64,000 nt of DNA from Symploca sp. SIO3C6. GTDB taxonomy: Bacteria > Cyanobacteriota > Cyanobacteriia > Cyanobacteriales > Coleofasciculaceae. Where the stretch lies: contig JAAHHJ010000003.1 of assembly GCA_010692425.1 (NCBI GenBank), positions 1 to 64,000 on the forward strand, read 5' to 3'. How positions within the stretch are numbered: the first letter of the stretch is position 1; every line of letters begins with the position of its first letter. Below the pieces are notes generated by a model. That model saw nothing but the letters and a program-made list of their open reading frames with translations. It searched no databases and was not told the DNA's origin. Made by a program: the position numbers and the translations under genes. Positions 16,997 to 26,753 of the stretch are shown here, in pieces.

Positions 16997-18568
16997 ATGC
17001 GAATTTTACTCCTATATCCCCTCTTCCCCAAATCCTTCTGGTCTTTTGACCGAGTGCTAGACCTAATTGGGTGCAAAGTTACGCTTCCACCTTTAGGCTT
17101 AATTACAGTTGCCGCAATCTTGCCACAGAATTGGGAGTTCCGCTTAGTAGACCGAAATATCAGCTTTGAGACTGAAGCTGATTGGAAATGGGCAGATTTG
17201 GTAATTGTTTCCGGCATGATTGTTCAGAAACCAGATTTGCTGGAGGTGATTAGTAAGGCAAAGCAGCGGGGCAAACTGGTTGCTGTCGGTGGACCCTATG
17301 TTACTTCTACTCCTGAGGAAGCACAGCGAGCAGGAGCAGACTTTCTAATCTTGGATGAGGGCGAGATTACTTTGCCGCTATTTGTTGAGGCTCTAGAAAG
17401 GGGAGAAACTTCGGGGGTATTCCGTGCCAACGGCAACAAGCCTGATGTCACTAAAACTCCAATTCCCAGATATGACCTCCTGGACCTAAAATCCTACAGC
17501 GATATGTCGATCCAGTTTTCGCGGGGTTGTCCCTTCCAGTGTGAGTTTTGCGACATCATTGTACTCTATGGACGCAAGCCACGCACCAAAAACCCTGCAC
17601 AGGTTATGGCTGAGTTGCAGACTCTCTACGACTTGGGCTGGCGGCGCAGTATCTTTATGGTCGATGACAATTTCATTGGTAACAAGCGCAATGTCAAGCT
17701 CTTGCTGCGGGAGCTTGCCCCTTGGATGAAAGAGCGCGGCTATCCCTTCCGTTTTGTAACTGAAGCTTCGGTAGACTTAGCACAGGATGCCGAGCTGCTG
17801 GAGCTGATGATTGCTGCCAACTTCGCTGCTGTGTTTGTGGGCATTGAAACACCAGATACAGATAGCTTAGCTTTAACTCAAAAATTCCAAAATACGAGGA
17901 ATTCACTAATCGAATCTGTCCAAAAAATTAACCGCTCAGGTTTGCGAGTCATGGCTGGTTTTATTATCGGTTTTGATGGGGAAAAACCAGGGGCAGGCGA
18001 TCGTATCATTAATTTTGTCGAAGCAACTGGCATTCCTCAAGCAATGTTTAGTATGCTTCAAGCTTTGCCGACAACAGCTCTATGGCATCGACTCGAGAAA
18101 GAGGGGCGTCTGCTAGAAGGAAGTGAAGAGGCAAATATTCATCAGGGAACATTGATCAATTTTATCCCTACTCGTCCGATAGAAGATATAGCTCGGGAGT
18201 ATGTTCGTTGCTTCTGGGAGCTCTATGAGCCAGAACGCTATTTGGCGCGAGTCTATCGGCACTTCCTACAGATGGATCCTGCGGCACAAAACAAGAAGAA
18301 GTTCAAGATGCCGCAATTAGTTTATATCCGAGCATTAATGATCATTTTTTGGCGGCAGGGATTCAAGCGCAAAACCAGGTGGCAATTCTGGCGTCAGCTC
18401 TTCTCAATCGTGCTCAAAAATCCCAGTGTGTTTGAAAGGTATCTAGTTAATTGCGCCCACCTTGAGCATTTCTTAGAGTACCGTCAAATTGTGCGGGATG
18501 ATATTGAAGGGCAGTTGGCCCAGTATTTGGAAAATAAAGCTAATTTGCAGCCCTTAGTGAAGGTTTAA
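16997..18568 (+). CDS. B12-binding-domain radical SAM protein with DUF4070-type C-terminus
   Basis: A 523-residue enzyme with an N-terminal cobalamin-binding-type domain (residues about 1-145), a radical SAM core with the cluster motif C178-x3-C182-x2-C185 (RGCPFQCEFC), and a C-terminal region of DUF4070 type. Class B radical SAM enzymes of this plan include methylases, among them the hopanoid C-2 methylase HpnP, which has the same size and a similar start (LYPLFPKSFWSFD). I cannot separate HpnP from its many paralogues by eye, so no symbol is given. It ends at a strong terminator at 18668. Confidence 0.85.
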   Translation: MRILLLYPLFPKSFWSFDRVLDLIGCKVTLPPLGLITVAAILPQNWEFRLVDRNISFETEADWKWADLVIVSGMIVQKPDLLEVISKAKQRGKLVAVGGPYVTSTPEEAQRAGADFLILDEGEITLPLFVEALERGETSGVFRANGNKPDVTKTPIPRYDLLDLKSYSDMSIQFSRGCPFQCEFCDIIVLYGRKPRTKNPAQVMAELQTLYDLGWRRSIFMVDDNFIGNKRNVKLLLRELAPWMKERGYPFRFVTEASVDLAQDAELLELMIAANFAAVFVGIETPDTDSLALTQKFQNTRNSLIESVQKINRSGLRVMAGFIIGFDGEKPGAGDRIINFVEATGIPQAMFSMLQALPTTALWHRLEKEGRLLEGSEEANIHQGTLINFIPTRPIEDIAREYVRCFWELYEPERYLARVYRHFLQMDPAAQNKKKFKMPQLVYIRALMIIFWRQGFKRKTRWQFWRQLFSIVLKNPSVFERYLVNCAHLEHFLEYRQIVRDDIEGQLAQYLENKANLQPLVKV

Positions 18569-18667
18569 AGCTTGATTGTTCTACCGCAAGCCTAGGATGC
18601 ATCTTCCTGTTATCCGGATTTAGTAAAAACTAGACCGAATTTACAAAAAGATACACCCTGATGAGTA

Positions 18668-18694
18668 ACCTCAGCTCCCCGCTGGGGTTTTTTT
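18668..18694 (+). terminator. Intrinsic terminator
   Basis: ACCTCAGC pairs with GCTGGGGT around a TCCCC loop, followed directly by a run of seven to eight Ts. It lies 100 bases after the radical SAM stop. Confidence 0.85.
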
Positions 18695-18968
18695 ATAGCC
18701 CTTTACACAGCAAAGGTAGCGATCAGCTTTGCTGGTGCCAAAGGCAATCGCATTCGGGTTATGGAAGTGCATGAAACGACCTAATTTCATGATACACATT
18801 ATGGTTGATTTGTAAAGTACATAACTTCTGATAACTTATTTTAATATTTCACTTTGTAAAAAAAACAATTGCAAGCGCTATTTGTGCAGTATTTTTTCAA
18901 GTATAAAAAATCATTTCTTGCTCACTGCCAAGACAAACAAATTGAACAAAAACCTTAAGGAGAAATAA
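18695..18968. other. AT-rich promoter region of the MACPF gene
   Basis: AT-rich sequence with no gene seen; it follows the terminator and must carry the MACPF promoter. A strong AAGGAGA ribosome-binding site sits at 18957-18963, five bases before the ATG. Confidence 0.5.
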
Positions 18969-20945
18969 ATGAATACTTTTGATGACCCTGTACTGCCTAA
19001 TTACTCATACCTTGGCTATTCCTATAACATCCTCAAATTAGATCCTACTGATCTAATGGAGATAGAAAGCGACAAAAATTTGAAGGACGATCCACCACCT
19101 GCAACCAACCCGAGAAATGTAGTGGATCTCAATGCCCAGGGATTTGAACCTGCTGGAGATCAGCCCTATTTAAAGCCAAAGAATACAATTTACCTGTCTA
19201 CTCCTTCAATGACAGACGAAGTATTTGCCAAATATCAACGGAATGTTTCCGAATATTACGAACAACATACCTCTGCTTTGTCACTTGGTCTAGGTCTGTT
19301 TGGTGGTATCTTTGGTTTTACTTTCAGTCGTAGTTATAATAGGTTTGTTCAAGAAAGCACTGATAAGACACGACTAGCTGTTTACTCTCATCAGTATGTG
19401 CAGAACCACAGACTAGCTTTAAGTGAGTCTGAGAATGCGGTAGTTGATCAAATCAAAAGATACTTTAAGTTAGGGCAAGAATTTCAGAACCGAGTTAAGG
19501 AACTTCCCAATTCCCGAGATGATGAAGAAGACCGGGAAAAATATAAAAACTTCATCGAAGATGTAGGCACTCACTATACCTGGCAAGTCGGTTTTGGAGG
19601 AAGGAAAAATAACTATTCCTACATTAGCAAAGATTCCTATGAGCGTTTGGAAGGGGAAGGCACAAATGTTAATCTGGGAGCTGAGTGGTCATTTAAAAAA
19701 ATAACTGGACAGGTAGGGGCTGATTTTGAAGAAGAAAATATGAGGCGTTTTCAGGAAGAAGCAGCCGATTACTACCATAAAATAGTCACAGAAGGAGGTA
19801 GTGTAGGAATAGCTGATCTTGAAGATTGGGTACAAACTATTCCAGATAATCCTGTACCAGTCAAAATTAAAATTGCCCTGGTTTATGAGCTTCTAATTCC
19901 AGAATTGTTTGAAGATGAACCCGAGATTAATCTCAAACGGCAATTAATGGAAGATGCATACCAAGACTATCTCAAGGAAAATGGTATCCCTGGCGAAACC
20001 AGACCAGTATTAACAGTAGTGTATGACTATAATGATCAGTTATATCAGTGTGATTATACTGCTCTAGAATGGCCACCAGAAGAGAACAATAACCTGGAAT
20101 GGAATAAGGGCATTCAAGTAGCGCCAAGTGCAGGACAATATCATGCAGTTGCTTGGTATGAAAATAAGGAAACCCTTTACTCAGTATTCTTTCCCATGTA
20201 TCCGATGAGAGGATTAGGTTACTCAGAAGTATATCAGTTTGGATGGGCGACAAAATTACTATCTAATAATGACACTTCTATTTATTACTCGGAGATGGCA
20301 CTTGCAGAGTTTAATGATAAACTTTACTGCGTCTTCGTCGCTACTCCCGAAACTCCGAGATTCTGTTATACAAGCTTTGATCGCAACAACAACGCTTGGA
20401 CTTCTCCTAAACAAATCGGCAATTACGTACCTAAAAGCAGTCCAGCAATTGCCGCATATAACAACAAACTTTATTTGGCTTGTCGACATGAGGATAATCT
20501 TAATGAAGCTTACTATAGTTTGATTGCTATGGACAAGTCAGAAAATTGGGAACATGTGTATAATGCTGGTCATGACGGTGAACTACGCCAGTTAGGAATT
20601 GCACTATTCGAGGATAAGTTGGTCGTAGGTGTAACAAACACTAACAAAGATGGTCGTTACATGCTTAGATACTCTGTATACAAGGATGACAAGTGGTTAG
20701 GGGGTGGAAGCACACCTACAGAAGATCCCGCTTTCTTCACTACGCTGATGGAATTTAATAATAAGCTTTTCTTCGTCTACAATACAAATGATAGGCGTCT
20801 TTTCTTCTGCACGGCTGAATTTGATTCTCATGGCACTCATCTTAGATTTTCTCAACACAAAAGAATAATGAACAATAACGCATTATTTTTTGATGTAGCA
20901 GTCAGAAAATCAAACCTTCCTCTATTTCCCCCTAAGATGAATTAA
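18969..20945 (+). CDS. MACPF pore-forming-type protein with beta-propeller-like C-terminal domain
   Basis: A 658-residue protein. Residues about 10-340 look like a membrane attack complex/perforin domain. The signature KNFIEDVGTHY (GTHY at 200-203) matches the family motif, and KIVTEGGSV near 271-279 is the usual follow-on GG motif. A glycine-rich LGLGLFGGIFGFTFS stretch near 106-120 precedes the first candidate membrane-inserting region. Residues about 345-650 repeat a blade-like pattern (FNDKLYCVFV, YNNKLYLACR, FEDKLVVGVT, FNNKLFFVYN), suggesting a propeller that binds a ligand or surface sugar. No signal peptide is seen. MACPF proteins form membrane pores; use as toxin or defence is inferred. 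It is a single transcription unit between two terminators and is AT-rich. Confidence 0.85.
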   Translation: MNTFDDPVLPNYSYLGYSYNILKLDPTDLMEIESDKNLKDDPPPATNPRNVVDLNAQGFEPAGDQPYLKPKNTIYLSTPSMTDEVFAKYQRNVSEYYEQHTSALSLGLGLFGGIFGFTFSRSYNRFVQESTDKTRLAVYSHQYVQNHRLALSESENAVVDQIKRYFKLGQEFQNRVKELPNSRDDEEDREKYKNFIEDVGTHYTWQVGFGGRKNNYSYISKDSYERLEGEGTNVNLGAEWSFKKITGQVGADFEEENMRRFQEEAADYYHKIVTEGGSVGIADLEDWVQTIPDNPVPVKIKIALVYELLIPELFEDEPEINLKRQLMEDAYQDYLKENGIPGETRPVLTVVYDYNDQLYQCDYTALEWPPEENNNLEWNKGIQVAPSAGQYHAVAWYENKETLYSVFFPMYPMRGLGYSEVYQFGWATKLLSNNDTSIYYSEMALAEFNDKLYCVFVATPETPRFCYTSFDRNNNAWTSPKQIGNYVPKSSPAIAAYNNKLYLACRHEDNLNEAYYSLIAMDKSENWEHVYNAGHDGELRQLGIALFEDKLVVGVTNTNKDGRYMLRYSVYKDDKWLGGGSTPTEDPAFFTTLMEFNNKLFFVYNTNDRRLFFCTAEFDSHGTHLRFSQHKRIMNNNALFFDVAVRKSNLPLFPPKMN

Positions 20946-20980
20946 TTACTAATTGATCGAGCCTCAATCCCGTAATCAAG

Positions 20981-21012
20981 CCCAGCAAACCTCTAGGAAT
21001 GCTGGGTTTTAT
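20981..21012 (+). terminator. Intrinsic terminator of the MACPF gene
   Basis: CCCAGCA pairs with TGCTGGG around a 12-base loop and is followed by TTTTATT. It lies 36 bases after the stop. Confidence 0.8.
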
Positions 21013-21290
21013 TACTCAAGTCAAACTACTGAGAATTAGCCGAAATTCGGTTACAGGCTCCTTTGGATCATTGCGCCCCATATATCAATATTGTGTTTAG
21101 GGATTGGTTTTTACTTATGTCGGGGCGTCTCCGTGTCAGCCCTATCTCAACCAGCAACCTTCATCAATGTCACAGGTACTTATTGCTAAAGCCATTACTA
21201 CAAACAATGTACATTTTTAGAGCTGCCACACCACTACAGTATGCTTGATCTTGATTTGATCAATGACCTCTAATCAATTTTTCTAGTTTT
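21013..21290. other. Spacer with a dispersed 32-bp repeat
   Basis: No convincing gene. Bases 21147-21178 match 37519-37550 with three mismatches in 32, so this is one copy of a dispersed sequence. Short open frames here lack ribosome-binding sites. Confidence 0.5.
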
Positions 21291-21833
21291 ATGGGAAATG
21301 CAAAATTGAGATGCCATCGATCTAGATTGGGAAGATTGCCCTTGAAAATGTTTTGTCTGGGAGTGGGGCTTACTTTGGCAGCATTGGGGGTTTTGTCTAT
21401 ACCAAGCTCAGCAGAGAGTAATTACTTACAAACGCAGCTTAAGGTTGAGGCTAAAAAGCCCCTATCGCAAGCAAAACACACCAAACGCTGGATTGAAATT
21501 GATTTGTCGCAGCAGCGATTAGTGGCTTGGGATGGCAAAACTGCTTACTATGTATTCACGATTTCAACGGGGAAGTCCTCTACTCCAACTCCCACTGGAT
21601 CTTATTCTATTCAATCAAAGTATCGCTCAACTCGAATGCGCGGTCGAGGTTACGATATACCTAATGTTCCCTATGCTATGTATTATTACGGTGGCTATGC
21701 CTTACATGGTGCTAACTGGCACAATAATTTTGGCACACCTGTCAGTCATGGCTGCATTAACTTGCGGGTACGTCATGCTCGTTTGTTATATAACTGGGCA
21801 TCTGTAGGTACTACTGTTGTGGTTCATCATTGA
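21291..21833 (+). CDS. L,D-transpeptidase (YkuD domain)
   Basis: A 180-residue exported peptidoglycan cross-linking enzyme. Residues 1-42 form a signal peptide: basic N-region, hydrophobic [13 protein letters not shown] core and a likely cut after SSA. The YkuD domain (about 66-180) contains H139-G, and the catalytic S-H153-G-C155 motif in [11 protein letters not shown]. The catalytic Cys attacks the meso-diaminopimelate of the donor stem peptide to make 3-3 cross-links or to attach proteins. Small single-domain form, no LysM or other binding module. Complete by motif. Confidence 0.92.
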   Translation: MGNAKLRCHRSRLGRLPLKMFCLGVGLTLAALGVLSIPSSAESNYLQTQLKVEAKKPLSQAKHTKRWIEIDLSQQRLVAWDGKTAYYVFTISTGKSSTPTPTGSYSIQSKYRSTRMRGRGYDIPNVPYAMYYYGGYALHGANWHNNFGTPVSHGCINLRVRHARLLYNWASVGTTVVVHH

Positions 21834-21954
21834 AATCAAGAGCGGTGTAGGAGGTTTGGGAAGGGTGGAAGAAATCTGTAAACAAAAATCTCCCTCTTTT
21901 CTCCCTCTTTCCTCTTTCCTCACACACACACTCTTATTTCCCTGTGTACTAACT

Positions 21955-22578
21955 TTACGCCTTTTCCAAAATTATATTCCCTAATTTTTTTTCTAAGATT
22001 TGGGATAACTTGGTAATTATGGGGTCAATTTCAATATTAAACATTGACCCTATAATGTTGTCACCTAAGTTAGTTTTTTGAAGGGTCTCTGGATAAAGTT
22101 CAACACAGATTAAACTTTGGTTAATATCTTTAATTTGCAAAAGCACTCCATCTAAATAAACTTGATCTTTGATATCTAAATAAGTTAATAAAGAATTATT
22201 CCACTCGGCTTTAATTTTAACTATACCTTCTGGAGATTCTTCCCTAGAAATTAACTTACACTGACCGCAGGGGATGCCATAAAACAAACAACCTGATATT
22301 TCTTCACCAAAACGTATAGCCCTTTCTAAGTTTACTTGCCTTACCTGTTGATATTGTTTAGCTTTTTCCCAAGAAGACAAATAAAATTTTAATCTATTTT
22401 TACCTCCCAAGTTTTCTTTTTCTAGAATTGTGAGTGCTCGTCCATTAACAGCAATAGTTGATTTGATGTCAATTTCAGAATATAGTTTTTCGGAAGTATT
22501 AATAATCAGTTCTATGCCAGATGGTATCTGTTCAAGTTTGCTGACTATCCCCGTTTCTTTGATAAGTCCAGTAAACAT
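21955..22578 (-). CDS. Riboflavin-synthase-like lumazine-binding protein lacking catalytic residues
   Basis: The 207-residue protein (start MFTGLIKETGIV, as in the family; the frame stays open upstream to 22656) has the two-barrel layout of riboflavin synthase alpha chains. Family landmarks survive: TIAVNGRALTI, VNLERAIRFGEEISG, ELYPETLQKTNLGD, NIEIDP. Residues needed for catalysis in the E. coli enzyme are changed: the Cys of NGCCLTV is gone, both His of GGHxxxGH are lost (SGCLFYGIP here), and the Ser of IDGxSLTV is Leu. It may bind a flavin or lumazine without dismutating it, as lumazine proteins do. It follows lgt on the same strand. Confidence 0.75.
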   Translation of the reverse strand: MFTGLIKETGIVSKLEQIPSGIELIINTSEKLYSEIDIKSTIAVNGRALTILEKENLGGKNRLKFYLSSWEKAKQYQQVRQVNLERAIRFGEEISGCLFYGIPCGQCKLISREESPEGIVKIKAEWNNSLLTYLDIKDQVYLDGVLLQIKDINQSLICVELYPETLQKTNLGDNIIGSMFNIEIDPIITKLSQILEKKLGNIILEKA

Positions 22579-22678
22579 AATTTCTGATTTTAAATTTATG
22601 TCTGACCACTTAATAAATTTACCTTGTCTCCCTCTATTACACTCTCTTTCTTTCAAATCTTGCCGTTGAAGTTTGCCA

Positions 22679-23554
22679 TCAATTGGCTCTATCCCACTGC
22701 TGTTTCTCTACAGAAACAACATCTGGCAAAGAACGACCAACTAAATACAACCAAACTAAACCAATTATTCCCAGAGCGATCGCTCCTAAACTTACCACTT
22801 GAGCAATGCGTAATGGACCCAGCATCAGGCTATCAGTACGAAAACCTTCAATCCAAATGCGACCAAGGCTATAGCCTACCATGTAAATTAAAGCTAAAGT
22901 ACCTACTTTTAAATGTGGCTGCCTACGTAAATCTTTAAAAAACAAACTCATCAGCAACCCAAAAACTAACAAATTCCATAGAGATTCGTAGAGAAAGGTA
23001 GGGTGAAAGTATTCAAAAGTAATATACTCTAGAGGACGCTGTTGAGGAGGAATGTAAAGCTTCCAAGGCACATCTGTGGGACGTCCAAAGGCTTCCGAGT
23101 TGAAAAAGTTACCCCAACGCCCAATTGCTTGACCCAAAATTAGGGAAGGAACCACCAAATCTGCCAAGAGCCAGACCGATATTTTCTGGATGCGGGCAAA
23201 AATAATCGCTGCTAAAATACCTCCTAAGATCGCACCATGAATCGCAATGCCACCCCTCCAAATCGCGATAATTTGATCGGGGCGCTGGGCATAATCTTGC
23301 CACTTAAATAGAACATAGTAGAGCCTAGCACAGGGAATTGCTGCCAGCACCAGCCAGATTACCAAATCTCCCAACAACTCTGGATTGACATGACGGCGCT
23401 TTGCTAAATATTGACAGAGACTGACTCCAATCAAAACTGCTGAGGCAATTAATAAACCATACCAGCGGATGGGCAGCGGTCCTAGTTGAAATATAATTGG
23501 TCCTGGAGAAGCAAATTGAAACGCCAAGGTTAGAGGAGATATTGCTTGTAGCAT
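22679..23554 (-). CDS. lgt: Prolipoprotein diacylglyceryl transferase
   Basis: A 291-residue inner-membrane enzyme with about seven hydrophobic segments. It moves diacylglyceryl from phosphatidylglycerol to the lipobox Cys of prelipoproteins, the first step in lipoprotein maturation. Signature regions are present: IRWYGLLIA near the N-terminus, [12 protein letters not shown], and [14 protein letters not shown], the Lgt family signature, followed by [11 protein letters not shown]. Normal length and no missing motif. The riboflavin-synthase-like gene follows downstream; rlmN is divergent. Confidence 0.95.
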   Translation of the reverse strand: MLQAISPLTLAFQFASPGPIIFQLGPLPIRWYGLLIASAVLIGVSLCQYLAKRRHVNPELLGDLVIWLVLAAIPCARLYYVLFKWQDYAQRPDQIIAIWRGGIAIHGAILGGILAAIIFARIQKISVWLLADLVVPSLILGQAIGRWGNFFNSEAFGRPTDVPWKLYIPPQQRPLEYITFEYFHPTFLYESLWNLLVFGLLMSLFFKDLRRQPHLKVGTLALIYMVGYSLGRIWIEGFRTDSLMLGPLRIAQVVSLGAIALGIIGLVWLYLVGRSLPDVVSVEKQQWDRAN

Positions 23555-23734
23555 TTATTTGTTGCAGAAGGAGCAATTGCAGTTCCAGTTTAATTTTAAG
23601 TTGCTTTGTCTTCTTTAGATATAGCTAAAAAACGGTGGGGTATCCCGTATCGTCAATAAGGCTTGGTTCCTGTCTGATGGAGTACCGAGAGCCGCAAGGA
23701 AGCCCGCGCTATACTTCGGAGTGAGGTTAGCGTC

Positions 23735-23739
23735 GGGAG
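23735..23739 (+). promoter_or_regulatory. Ribosome-binding site choosing the rlmN GTG start
   Basis: GGGAG lies eight bases before GTG at 23748. An in-frame GTG at 23721 would extend the protein by nine residues but has no comparable site, and an ATG at 23741 is out of frame. Confidence 0.55.
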
Positions 23740-23747
23740 TATGTCAC

Positions 23748-24851
23748 GTGAGTAAATCAAATCCAGCCCTAGCAATTGAACCACTGTTGGGCGCTTCCTT
23801 ATCAGAGTTAACTCAATGGGTACAGCAGCAGCAACAGCCAGCTTATCGGGGGCGTCAACTTCACAGCTGGATTTATCGACAAGGGGCGCGAACACTAGGG
23901 GAAATTTCAGTATTCCCCAAACAGTGGCGCGAAGCCATGGCAGATCGTAGCATAGGTCGCTCTAGCTTACAATATCGCCTCGAAGCTCCGGATGGTACAG
24001 TTAAGTACCTGCTAAAACTCTCCGACGGTCAAATTATCGAAACTGTAGGTATTCCTACTTTCTCAAATCAAAACTTAAAAGCACGCACTGAGGGAAGAGA
24101 ATCTGTTAAAAATCAAACATCCCTTGAACGCCTTACAGTTTGTGTATCTTCACAAGTAGGTTGTCCCATGGCTTGTGACTTCTGTGCCACTGGCAAAGGA
24201 GGATTTACCCGCAACCTAGCACGGCACGAAATAGTAGATCAAGTACTAACAGTACAAGAAGACTTCCGACAGCGCGTCAGCAATGTGGTGTTCATGGGTA
24301 TGGGAGAGCCTTTGCTGAATCTAGATGCAGTTGTCGGTGCTTTAGGCTCCCTTAATCAAGATGTGGGCATTGGTATGCGATCGCTAACTATCTCTAGTGT
24401 GGGCATTCCCGGCAAAATTCGTCAACTAGCCGAGTACCAACTGCAAGCTACCTTGGCGATAAGTCTGCATGCCTCGAATCAACAACTAAGAGAACAACTA
24501 ATTCCCAGTGCCAAGCACTATCAGCTACAGAGTTTATTAAATGATTGTCGAGAATACGTCAAATTGACTGGTCGCCGAGTTACCTTTGAATATATCCTTT
24601 TGGCTGGACTCAATGATCTACCGGAACACGCTTGCGAGTTAGCAGGTTATCTACGCCGATTCCAGAGTCACGTCAATTTGATTCCCTACAACCCCATCAG
24701 TGAGGTTGATTATAAGCGCCCCAGTCGCCGGAGGATTCAAGCCTTTGTCGAAGCTTTAGAAAAGCAACACATTGCCGTTAGTGTACGTCGTTCACGTGGT
24801 TTAGAAAAGGACGCAGCCTGCGGGCAATTGAGAGCTTCAAGAAGTGTATAA
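23748..24851 (+). CDS. rlmN: Dual-specificity RNA methyltransferase RlmN
   Basis: The radical SAM enzyme that methylates C2 of A2503 in 23S rRNA and A37 in some tRNAs. Cluster motif CPMACDFC is in [16 protein letters not shown], followed by GMGEPLLN, and the methyl-carrying Cys near the C-terminus is in EKDAACGQL. Protein length 367 from the GTG start. The insert after the IETVGIPT strand (about 20 residues, polar) is longer than in E. coli and is probably a cyanobacterial loop. Transcribed alone; divergent from lgt. Confidence 0.95.
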   Translation: MSKSNPALAIEPLLGASLSELTQWVQQQQQPAYRGRQLHSWIYRQGARTLGEISVFPKQWREAMADRSIGRSSLQYRLEAPDGTVKYLLKLSDGQIIETVGIPTFSNQNLKARTEGRESVKNQTSLERLTVCVSSQVGCPMACDFCATGKGGFTRNLARHEIVDQVLTVQEDFRQRVSNVVFMGMGEPLLNLDAVVGALGSLNQDVGIGMRSLTISSVGIPGKIRQLAEYQLQATLAISLHASNQQLREQLIPSAKHYQLQSLLNDCREYVKLTGRRVTFEYILLAGLNDLPEHACELAGYLRRFQSHVNLIPYNPISEVDYKRPSRRRIQAFVEALEKQHIAVSVRRSRGLEKDAACGQLRASRSV

Positions 24852-24965
24852 GGGCAGAAATATATATAAATTCAGCAATGTAAGCATGAGTAGAAATTAT
24901 TATTTACTTTGGAGTTAAACTAACAAAAAAAATATTAACTAAAGAAAGAAAGTAAGAAAGTAATT

Positions 24966-25343
24966 ATGTCTGAACTTCCTGTGCTAAATACCGACGCCAT
25001 TTGGGCAATTATCAATGAGGAAATTGATGACGACACAGTCAATCAGCTACTCTGGCACCATTTAGGCTATCGCTATGACCAAGATTTAAACCAGTGGGAC
25101 ACCACAGAGGTTCCTAATGAATGGCAAGAGGCATACCCAGAGCCGCCAAACTTTATTGAAAGTCGCCCTGCAACTGTCAAATTGACCCGTTCTATTCCTA
25201 AACCTAATAAACAGCTGTTGAAAAAGCAACTGGGTTTTCAAGGTTATAAAATAGGCGAATTTACCCCCCGACAGGCTCGCAGAGCTACAGCAGCAAGTTG
25301 GCTGTTGAGCCATATGCAAGAGGAAGTTGCCCAGAAATCCTAA
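24966..25343 (+). CDS. DUF1823 family protein
   Basis: A 125-residue protein of the cyanobacterial DUF1823 family, recognised by LLWHHLGYRYD, WDTTEVPNEWQEAYPEPPNF and the C-terminal FTPRQARRATAASWLLSH. Soluble; no known function. Assignment from recognition of the conserved phrases. Confidence 0.82.
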   Translation: MSELPVLNTDAIWAIINEEIDDDTVNQLLWHHLGYRYDQDLNQWDTTEVPNEWQEAYPEPPNFIESRPATVKLTRSIPKPNKQLLKKQLGFQGYKIGEFTPRQARRATAASWLLSHMQEEVAQKS

Positions 25344-26045
25344 TTATGCTATGCTACGCTGCCGGTTAATGGCTCATCATTCATGGATGAACCATGAACT
25401 AAGTACCTGAACAAAAATAAGGCTTGCTGGTTGGGGTTAGAAAGTATTTACTAACCACGCGAAAATCTTCTCAGCCAATTCTCAGTTAACGTTGTTACTT
25501 TTTAATAAATAATGGGAATTATACAAATAGACCCCTCGCAATTAGTGAGTTAGCTGTATGCCCATGGATTGAGCCTAAGGACTCAATCCTCTTAGTGAGT
25601 AACCAATGCTCAGTTGACAAGGGTGTAGTCTACCTTACATAACTTGATCTATTGCATACGAAGTGGGTATCTATCTCCAGTCGGGTGTTGAACTTGCTGA
25701 AGATGTGCCAAAGTGATAATTGAGATGCCAAAGAAGATGAGTTCGAGTTCTAGTAGAGTGTCAATTTTGCTTGAAATGTGCAACTTTTATGATATAATGG
25801 AAATCGAAAAGATATTTTCACTACGCGGAGGGCAGACCCTTTAAATCAAGCACTTGACTCTCAATATTATACTTCAGATGCTAAATGGGTAAATACTTGG
25901 AAATTTCTGACCATATTCAGAGTCATTGAGCCTTAATGATTATGGTGCAGACAGCTAAACAAAAATTGCTAGGAGTAAAAGGCATCCTAACCTAATCGGT
26001 AGGTTGTCAGTACCGAAAACAGCTACAGCAATTAAAGTTAAAATC
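25344..26045. other. Spacer with hairpin and promoter before the TPR gene
   Basis: No gene is seen in about 700 bases. Notable parts: imperfect TTCATGG-type repeats near 25371-25400, an 8-bp-stem hairpin at 25566-25589 (GGATTGAG/CTCAATCC) without a T-run, and a near-consensus promoter at 25771-25798. The distance from promoter to the TPR gene (about 250 bases) leaves room for a small RNA or a long leader. Confidence 0.5.
25771..25798 (+). promoter_or_regulatory. Sigma-70-type promoter
   Basis: TTGAAA, 16-base spacer, TATAAT. Both hexamers are close to consensus and spacing is good. The first downstream gene on this strand is the TPR gene. Confidence 0.55.
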
Positions 26046-26747
26046 ATGCTTAGGTGTATAACCATCGACAAAGCTCACGAACACAAAAACTACCTCTCAC
26101 GTGGTGAGCAAGTATTGGCGAAAGAAACTTCTGAGTTAATCAGGAGAAAAGATGACATATCCAATAATGAAAGCAATTTAAGCCAAATCCTAAGCAATTA
26201 TCCTCAATATGCTCACGCTCACAAAAACAAGGGTTTGGTCAATCTCGGACTCAATGATCAACACCAAGTAATAAAATACTACGATCAACTGCTGCAGATC
26301 AATCCCAACCTTGCTGAAGTTTATAGAAGACGCGGCAAACTCCGTGAGGATTTAGGAGATTACCAAGGAGCAATTGAGGATTATAACCAAGCTTTACGGA
26401 TAAATCCTCTGCTGACTAAAGCTTATACTAACAGAGGCATTGTTTTCTCTGCTATCGGCGAGTATCAACAAGCTATTACTGATTTCAGCCACATCTTGCA
26501 ACTCAACCCCAATGATGCTTGTGCTTACTACAATCGGGCAGTTGCTTACTATAAGTTAGGCGATTACGACAGAGCTCTGAAAAACTATACTCGAGCCCTG
26601 TTGAATAACCCTAACTTGATCGAGGCTTACGTAAGCCGTGGTAGTCTTCGCATTGAATTAGGCGACAAATGGGGCGCAACAGAGGATTATATCCAAGCTG
26701 TGAGGCTCAATCCTGACTTTGCCGCCAATCCGAAAACAAGTAGTTAG
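26046..26747 (+). CDS. TPR-repeat protein
   Basis: From the ATG at 26046 the product is 233 residues; an in-frame TTG at 26004 would add 14. About five tetratricopeptide repeats fill residues 55-230, with consensus units such as AYTNRGIVFSAIGEYQQAIT, each ending in LxINP or LNPN. TPR proteins scaffold protein complexes. No signal peptide or enzymatic domain. bioF starts six bases after the stop, so the two are likely cotranscribed, although no shared role is evident. Confidence 0.82.
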   Translation: MLRCITIDKAHEHKNYLSRGEQVLAKETSELIRRKDDISNNESNLSQILSNYPQYAHAHKNKGLVNLGLNDQHQVIKYYDQLLQINPNLAEVYRRRGKLREDLGDYQGAIEDYNQALRINPLLTKAYTNRGIVFSAIGEYQQAITDFSHILQLNPNDACAYYNRAVAYYKLGDYDRALKNYTRALLNNPNLIEAYVSRGSLRIELGDKWGATEDYIQAVRLNPDFAANPKTSS

Positions 26748-26753
26748 GTCAAA

